This document shows, piece by piece, positions 48,772 through 53,600 of a stretch of 53,600 bases of DNA (positions are counted from its first letter, which is position 1; each line of letters starts with the position of its first letter). The notes beneath the pieces are model-generated. The model was not told where the DNA came from. It did no database searches and saw only the letters and a list, made by a program, of their open reading frames with translations. Source of the DNA: Methanobacteriota archaeon (lineage in GTDB: Archaea; Thermoplasmatota; Poseidoniia; Poseidoniales; Thalassarchaeaceae); assembly GCA_016845365.1 (NCBI GenBank), contig JAERST010000016.1, forward strand, positions 1 to 53,600. The letters run 5' to 3'. Made by a program: the position numbers and the translations under genes.

Positions 48772-49329
48772 TCATTCGCGCCGAGCAATCAATGCTGCCA
48801 TCATCAAGCCGGCTGCTGCCAGCGGTGCAGCAAATCCAGGCAGCAGCCCACCGTCATCCTCACCATCATCGCGACAATTGGATGACGACCCACCCCAAGT
48901 CTCGTTATCGTACCAGCAATCGGACCAAATCTTCCAGCCAAAGCCGGACTCGGGCACCGATTCGCTGCTCTCGTCCGAGCGTGTGATGTCGAATCTCCAG
49001 TTAGCGTAGGTTGCGTAGTCGTCGACCGTGATAGAGCCGGTGAAGGTTTGACCGTCCCCAGCGTCGACCAGTTCCTGTTTCTGCGGCGGCCAGCAAATTC
49101 CCGTGTTGATACAAACCTGCGTCACCCACTCGATTTTGGTAATGTCGTGGCCGGACTCCAAGGCTACGGTGATTTCGAATTGTGTGTTTTCGCGGACCGT
49201 GTCCGCGTACGAGAGCGAGTCGATTCCTGTGCCTTCGGTGGATGTCGATTCGTTGACTCCGCTCTCGCCTGCTCCGCTGACTGATAGCGCGAGCAATGCG
49301 ACCATTGTGAGGGCGAGCAGTTGGCGCAT
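48772..49329 (-). CDS. Secreted protein with PGF-CTERM-like anchor
   Basis: 185 residues from the ATG at 49329, which starts a clear signal peptide (MRQLLALTMVALLALSVSG). The middle is a single beta-type domain (ENTQFEITVALESGHDITKIEW, DAGDGQTFTGSITVDDY, YANWRFDITRSD) with four cysteines (CINTGIC; CWYD; NC). The end is DDGGLLPGFAAPLAAAG followed by a short hydrophobic helix and ARRE. A PGF motif, helix and basic tail is the archaeal PGF-CTERM sorting signal, processed by archaeosortase with lipid attachment. Function is otherwise unknown. It lies just upstream of the nitroreductase gene. Confidence 0.75.
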   Translation of the reverse strand: MRQLLALTMVALLALSVSGAGESGVNESTSTEGTGIDSLSYADTVRENTQFEITVALESGHDITKIEWVTQVCINTGICWPPQKQELVDAGDGQTFTGSITVDDYATYANWRFDITRSDESSESVPESGFGWKIWSDCWYDNETWGGSSSNCRDDGEDDGGLLPGFAAPLAAAGLMMAALIARRE

Positions 49330-49398
49330 GGATGTGGCGGGGTTGGTGGGGCAAATGAAATCGACCGACTCAAGATTCACTTCTTCGGGCGAAGAGTT

Positions 49399-49587
49399 TC
49401 AGTTCTTGGGGCGTACCACGACGACCTTCTTCTTCGGCGGCTTGGGAAGCATTGCTGCACCGGCTGCCAGCATTCCGGAGAAACAGAGATTTGTCAGGCA
49501 GCCGATGTCAACTGCTGCGTAGTCAGAACTCAACGATATAATCGGGATTGCGAGGAGGAAGACCCCCAGTCCCATTCCGATTCTCAC
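49399..49587 (-). CDS. Small membrane protein
   Basis: 62 residues. A hydrophobic start (MGLGVFLLAIPIISLSS), a second apolar stretch (CLTNLCFSGMLAAGAAMLP) and a basic tail PKPPKKKVVVVRPKN suggest two helices with a cytoplasmic C-terminus. It is placed 69 bp before the secreted PGF-CTERM gene on the same strand. No family is recognised. Upstream, 49588-49838 holds no gene that I can support. Confidence 0.5.
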   Translation of the reverse strand: MRIGMGLGVFLLAIPIISLSSDYAAVDIGCLTNLCFSGMLAAGAAMLPKPPKKKVVVVRPKN

Positions 49588-49815
49588 GACGCGAGGTGCC
49601 GGCGGTCCTCTTTCAACCTCCCGATGTCAATCGGATTTCGGGGCCTCACACGGAATACACGGAGCACACGGTTGGGAAACTTCCGAACTCGTCTTCCGCC
49701 TACTCCATTCGCCTTGGTTGTCGGCCGACTGTCAGCGACCCTTCACGGCTCGACAAAACGCAAACTACTGAGGCTTCTAGGAAATATTACTCAGCGTTTT
49801 TGTGAACCGAGATGA

Positions 49816-49842
49816 GTGAGGATGGCCGCGGGCCATCCTCAC
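49816..49842 (-). terminator. Long perfect hairpin at the PUA gene end
   Basis: GTGAGGATGGCC-GCG-GGCCATCCTCAC: a 12-bp perfect stem that includes the PUA gene stop codon in its first-transcribed arm. It probably marks or protects the 3' end of that transcript. Confidence 0.5.
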
Positions 49843-50360
49843 GAATCGAGGTTCCATAAATCGTCTCCAATCCAATGGAGTGTTTTGATGGCTTTACCCT
49901 TGGTCATTGCGACCATTTCCTCACCATCCACCATTGCGATGCCGAGGGCGAGCGGCTTGCCGTGTTCTTCGTCGCGAACCCAAACCAAATCGCCCGCTTC
50001 GACATTTGGGTCGGCCATCTGCACACCAGCTCCCATGCAGTCGGCGCCGTTCATCAGGAAGGGGATGGCGCCGTGGTCAACGGCGGCCCACTTGCCGCCG
50101 GGTTGCCAAGCGAGGATTCCGCGCAGAGTCGGGAACCACTTGCGGCCTTCCTCCGTTTCGACGAGCATCGCCAGCGGCGTTTTGTCGACAAGAAGCAGGT
50201 CGCGATTGTCGAAATTTGCCTTCTCCAAGAATGCGGATTTTGCTTCGATTTCAACGTCGATTCGCGCAGATAATTCAGCGACAACCTCCCGCACTTGCTT
50301 GAATCGAACCGGAGTCCTCCGCCTCAATCTCTTTTCTGACACAACCCCACGGTGGCACAT
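49839..50360 (-). CDS. PUA-domain RNA-binding protein, MCT-1-like
   Basis: About 173 residues. The N-terminal region (RRRTPVRFKQVREVVAELSARI; FDNRDLLLVDKTPLAMLVE) and C-terminal PUA domain (AAVDHGAIPFLMNGADCMGAGV, GDLVWVRDEEHGKPLALGIAMV, KGKAIKTLHWIGDDLWNLD) match archaeal homologues of MCT-1/Tma20, which in eukaryotes act with DENR in translation initiation and ribosome recycling. The ATG at 50360 is used. GTG 50342 (VSEKRLRRRTP) is equally plausible and nearer the family start. The frame up to 50423 is probably not translated. Confidence 0.82.
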   Translation of the reverse strand: MCHRGVVSEKRLRRRTPVRFKQVREVVAELSARIDVEIEAKSAFLEKANFDNRDLLLVDKTPLAMLVETEEGRKWFPTLRGILAWQPGGKWAAVDHGAIPFLMNGADCMGAGVQMADPNVEAGDLVWVRDEEHGKPLALGIAMVDGEEMVAMTKGKAIKTLHWIGDDLWNLDS

Positions 50361-50467
50361 GTTCTCAATAATCTCTTGTAACCTCACGTAGAGAACGAAA
50401 CTTCTCTGTATTATATTCTGCATTATTATCCGAGTGAGAATCAGAACTGTTGAATCATTTAGTGCCG

Positions 50468-50478
50468 TATATTTAAAT
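50468..50478 (+). promoter_or_regulatory. Possible TATA box for the subtilase gene
   Basis: TATATTTAAAT in an AT-rich 219-bp gap between divergent genes, about 100 bp before the subtilase ATG. It fits the archaeal TATA pattern, but the long leader makes the assignment uncertain, and it could equally serve the divergent PUA gene. Confidence 0.3.
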
Positions 50479-50579
50479 TACATTATTTGAGAAAAATGCA
50501 CATGAAGAACATAGTCAATTCGGGACAAATGCTTTGAATGCTAAATAATCTGGTAATCTAAATTAGGTTGTAATGGTCA

Positions 50580-53500
50580 ATGAATCCTAGCGGCGCCTCT
50601 GGACAAAGAACCAGTCTAACTCCGTATCTGCTTGTAGGGATTCTTCTCTTTTCGATAACCTATCCTGCCGTGAATCAATCAGGATATTTAGATTGGATTA
50701 ATCCTGATCCGGGAGAAGATGATGACCCCATCGGCGAAAATGGAACTGAACCTAATAATCCAGAACCTGCTTTTGTGGATTCTGACGGAGATGGTTGGTC
50801 AGATGAAGATGAGATTCGCTGTGGTTCGAATCCTAATTCTTCTGTCTCGTATCCAATTGTAATTTCGGGAGAATGTGAGTCAAATGCAACGTCTACAAAT
50901 ATCTCAAATGTTAATCCGTTCAGGGCATTTGATCCTGAATTGTACCCTGAATTAGAATTAAATTTTCGAGATACTGATTCTGATGGGTGGGCGAACATTG
51001 ACGAGTTTTCATGTAGAACAGATGGAAATTTAGCTAGTTCAACACCTATTGACTTAGATGGTGACGGACAATGTGAATATCTTGATCGAGATGACGATGA
51101 TGATGGTTTTCTTGATATAGATGAAATTCGTTGTGCATCAGACAAGAACAATAGTTTGAGCATTCCTAGTGATTCTGATAGAGATGGTATTTGTGATGGG
51201 AGGGAAATATTGAATTGGTACAATGAGAATGGATATCGAGGAGGAATCAAAATCGAAGATGCTCCGGATAACTCAGATCCACCTCACAATTTGTCTTTAT
51301 TCCAGTTCGATTGGATGTATATCTATTCTTCAAACCTCCTTTTCGGAGGCCAGTGCTCAAATTATGATTACGATAACGATTCAGTATGCGACCGATATGA
51401 TCGCGATCTGAATGGCAATGGGTTCGATGACCTCATCGATTATATCGGCTTGTCTTATGATACAGATAATGCTTCATGTGATTTTCCGTTCAATTGTTCC
51501 ATATTTTCAACTAATCATACTTTATCCAGTGAGGACGATAATCTCTCGCTGCCGAAGTTCGATTTCTCATTTTTGAATGGATATTATAGACCTCCGATGT
51601 GGCTTGAACTAGATTTATTTAGGCAATATTTAATCAAATCAGCCAATCTTTCAAATTACAAATCTGAACAATTGAATGAGAGTCGTTATTGGTATGTAAG
51701 TTCAAAGTTACCGTGGAAGTATCATCTTTTGTCAGATTCAAATATCTCAGAAATTTATCTTGAATGGGAGGTAGAGTGGGAAGGTTCAGACCACTTATCT
51801 AACACAGGAGGATACATTTGGGAATTTAAAGAGGATAATGATGCGTTCTACAAATTAGTATCTTCTTGGAAACAAGGTGAAATAGAATTTTTCTTCCCAA
51901 TAAAACACGCTCCGTCAATTGACCCATTCGTGATGGGAGCAGATACAGATTTCTTGAATGACCCAGATTTTCATCATAAGCAGTGGTATTACAATTCAGA
52001 TTCCGGTCAAATTAATCTGAATATATCTGATGTTTGGAGGGAGTACTCTGGTTTTAGCGTTGATATAGGCATACTCGATAAAACAGGAGTTCAACACAAT
52101 CACTCAGATTTAATTCAGAATAGACATCCAAATTACCAGACAATGGACAGGGATTTTTGCCATGACGATTCCGATTCTAGACCTGATTCTGATGATTCAT
52201 ATCATGGAACCGCAGTTGCAGGACTCGCCCTAGCAAGAGGAAACAATAGTTTGTACCTCGTTGGAGCAGCATACGAAGCTAACTTAATTTCATATAAATT
52301 TAGTGGAGATACAACTGTTCAGTGCGATCAAACGACAGATGCCCGAATTTCATCCGGACTTAATAGAGGAATAAACGACGCTGATATCATTATTTCATCA
52401 ACTAGTTTGTATTCATATATATTATATCATGAGACTTTTAATTCGTTAAATCTGAACACAACGACAGGCCGCAACAGCGATGGTTCAATAATTATCGTGA
52501 GTGCAGGCAATAACAAGACAACGACCGATAATTCAAATTACAATCATCTTGCAAATTCCAGATTCACTATTGCAGTAGGCTCGGTGAATAGTTACGGAGT
52601 ATTTGCTACAACATCCGAACCGGGATCAAATGTTCTCATATCTGCTCTTTCGAATACCGGTGCAAAAATAATTTCTCTTGATATGATGGGAAATGCTGGA
52701 GCGAACAATTATTCAGATCCTGATTGGTCTGATCATCCAGATGACCAGAATTTAACATGGTTTGGTGGCACATCAGCTTCAGCACCTATGGTTGGCGGAA
52801 TCGTTGGATTAATGTTGGAAGCAAATTCAAATTTGACTTGGAGGGATGTTCAGGAAATTCTTTTGAAAACCACTATCCCGATAGATGAGAATAGTAGTTA
52901 TTGGGCCACCAATGGCGCTGGAAGACCAGTTTCTCATCAATATGGCTTTGGCCTAGTCGATGCTGGTCATGCAGTTTACAAGGCTCTGAATTGGACGAAC
53001 CTCCCTGATGAGAGTAACATGAGTGGGGGCCAATACGGCCTTTCACAGGCCATACCAGGAAATGATCAGAATTGGACAGAAATAATCGTCGAATTAGACC
53101 AAACTGATGTTCAACCTCACAAGCACGCTTTCTTTATGGAATCTGCTGAAGTTCACTTAGACATTGAGCATGAACGCCGAGGTGACTTGGAAATTCGACT
53201 CATCTCACCATTCGGAACAGAATCGATTTTAAGTGAAATTTACAACCCTCCTGACCGGCCATTCTTAGCAAATGGTTCACTCAATTGGACCTTCACAACC
53301 GTCCATAATTGGGGCGAGAATGCAATGTCCCAACATGTTGAAGAGGACAATATCGGAAAATGGGTAATCAAGATTCGAGACAATAGTTCTCTCAATTTAG
53401 CCGACGGAATTCTGCGCGGTTGGTCTCTTCACTTGCACGGTCACGAAGGAACTGACAGCGATGGTGATGGTTATTCTGATTATGAAGAGAATCGTTGCAA

Positions 53501-53600
53501 TTCAAACGCATCAGATCCAAGCGATTATCCCATCAATACAGATGGTCTAGATTGGTGCGATTTCCTCGATGACGATGATGATAATGATGGATGGTCTGAT
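50580..53600 (+). CDS. Secreted kexin-like subtilase with calcium repeats and P domain (incomplete at window end)
   Basis: At least 1007 residues; the frame is open to the window edge with no stop. A signal peptide (YLLVGILLFSITYPAV) is followed by calcium-binding TSP3-like repeats (DSDGDGWSDEDEI, DTDSDGWANIDEF, DRDDDDDGFLDIDEI). The S8 protease has its triad: Asp in IGILDKTGVQHNHSDL, His in YHGTAVAGLA and Ser in GGTSASAPMVGG, with the oxyanion Asn in SAGNN. A P (Homo B) domain follows, with RRGDLEIRLISPFGTES and GKWVIKIRDNS through GWSLHLHG. Then more calcium repeats run off the edge. This is the proprotein-convertase layout. It probably processes secreted proteins at or beyond the cell surface. 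The AT-rich coding sequence differs from genes just upstream. Confidence 0.88.
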   Translation, partial: MNPSGASGQRTSLTPYLLVGILLFSITYPAVNQSGYLDWINPDPGEDDDPIGENGTEPNNPEPAFVDSDGDGWSDEDEIRCGSNPNSSVSYPIVISGECESNATSTNISNVNPFRAFDPELYPELELNFRDTDSDGWANIDEFSCRTDGNLASSTPIDLDGDGQCEYLDRDDDDDGFLDIDEIRCASDKNNSLSIPSDSDRDGICDGREILNWYNENGYRGGIKIEDAPDNSDPPHNLSLFQFDWMYIYSSNLLFGGQCSNYDYDNDSVCDRYDRDLNGNGFDDLIDYIGLSYDTDNASCDFPFNCSIFSTNHTLSSEDDNLSLPKFDFSFLNGYYRPPMWLELDLFRQYLIKSANLSNYKSEQLNESRYWYVSSKLPWKYHLLSDSNISEIYLEWEVEWEGSDHLSNTGGYIWEFKEDNDAFYKLVSSWKQGEIEFFFPIKHAPSIDPFVMGADTDFLNDPDFHHKQWYYNSDSGQINLNISDVWREYSGFSVDIGILDKTGVQHNHSDLIQNRHPNYQTMDRDFCHDDSDSRPDSDDSYHGTAVAGLALARGNNSLYLVGAAYEANLISYKFSGDTTVQCDQTTDARISSGLNRGINDADIIISSTSLYSYILYHETFNSLNLNTTTGRNSDGSIIIVSAGNNKTTTDNSNYNHLANSRFTIAVGSVNSYGVFATTSEPGSNVLISALSNTGAKIISLDMMGNAGANNYSDPDWSDHPDDQNLTWFGGTSASAPMVGGIVGLMLEANSNLTWRDVQEILLKTTIPIDENSSYWATNGAGRPVSHQYGFGLVDAGHAVYKALNWTNLPDESNMSGGQYGLSQAIPGNDQNWTEIIVELDQTDVQPHKHAFFMESAEVHLDIEHERRGDLEIRLISPFGTESILSEIYNPPDRPFLANGSLNWTFTTVHNWGENAMSQHVEEDNIGKWVIKIRDNSSLNLADGILRGWSLHLHGHEGTDSDGDGYSDYEENRCNSNASDPSDYPINTDGLDWCDFLDDDDDNDGWSD

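Overview
The window looks like a piece of an archaeal chromosome. The best fit is a marine planktonic euryarchaeote of the Marine Group II type (Candidatus Poseidoniales, Thermoplasmatota). This is inferred from gene content, not from a search. Archaeal informational genes include a FEN1 flap nuclease with a C-terminal PCNA-binding peptide, Sec61-beta, a THUMP tRNA methyltransferase, an MCT-1-like PUA protein, Lrp/AsnC and XerA. A PGF-CTERM-like anchor is also archaeal. They are mixed with genes of bacterial flavour (MaeB malic enzyme, RibD, an A1-type cytochrome oxidase, a PabB-PabA fusion) and very large secreted proteins, as expected for surface-water photoheterotrophs of this group.

Layout. 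0.07-3.5 kb: a redoxin lipoprotein, a VOC protein and malic enzyme. 3.6-12.2 kb: one 2861-residue membrane-anchored beta-propeller/fibronectin-III surface protein. 12.3-15.3 kb: p-aminobenzoate synthesis (PabC, fused PabB-PabA). 15.3-17.7 kb: a zinc-ribbon membrane protein, a hairpin-rich non-coding stretch, and a calcium-repeat secreted protein with a Gly-Gln repeat core. 17.8-20.4 kb: FEN1 (probably a CTG start) divergent from a tRNA methyltransferase, then tRNA-Arg(TCG) whose 3' end is duplicated 173 bp downstream. 20.7-26.3 kb: two membrane proteins, then cysteine synthase, RibD, a diacylglycerol-kinase-like protein and small membrane proteins. 26.57-31.2 kb: tRNA-Ser(TGA) and a four-gene cytochrome c oxidase operon (coxB-A-C-D) in which subunit I carries an extra secreted domain. 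31.3-38.8 kb: housekeeping genes (DUF167, Toprim, Lrp, RNA m5C methyltransferase, Sec61-beta, XerA, RimK).

38.9-43.3 kb holds an unusual module. It has a SAP-domain protein with a transmembrane helix, a ParA ATPase, and directly after it an EamA-type transporter whose first residues copy the ParA-stimulating N-terminal peptide of ParB. No ordinary ParB is visible. This suggests a membrane-tethered DNA or cargo positioning system. 43.4-46.2 kb is an AT-richer cassette encoding a zinc-ribbon/ribbon-helix-helix protein, a 66-residue protein and a full-length prokaryotic Argonaute with an intact DEDH catalytic set and a YK-type guide 5'-phosphate pocket. These two neighbouring modules are the strongest candidates for undescribed systems.

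46.3-50.4 kb: small membrane proteins, an alpha/beta hydrolase, an iodotyrosine-deiodinase-like nitroreductase, a PGF-CTERM secreted protein and a PUA protein. From 50.58 kb to the window edge runs an incomplete gene for a secreted kexin-like subtilase with calcium repeats and a P domain. By eye, base composition changes several times. It is AT-richer in 0-15.7, 43.3-48.0 and 50.4-53.6 kb and GC-richer between, which suggests a mosaic of core and accessory segments.
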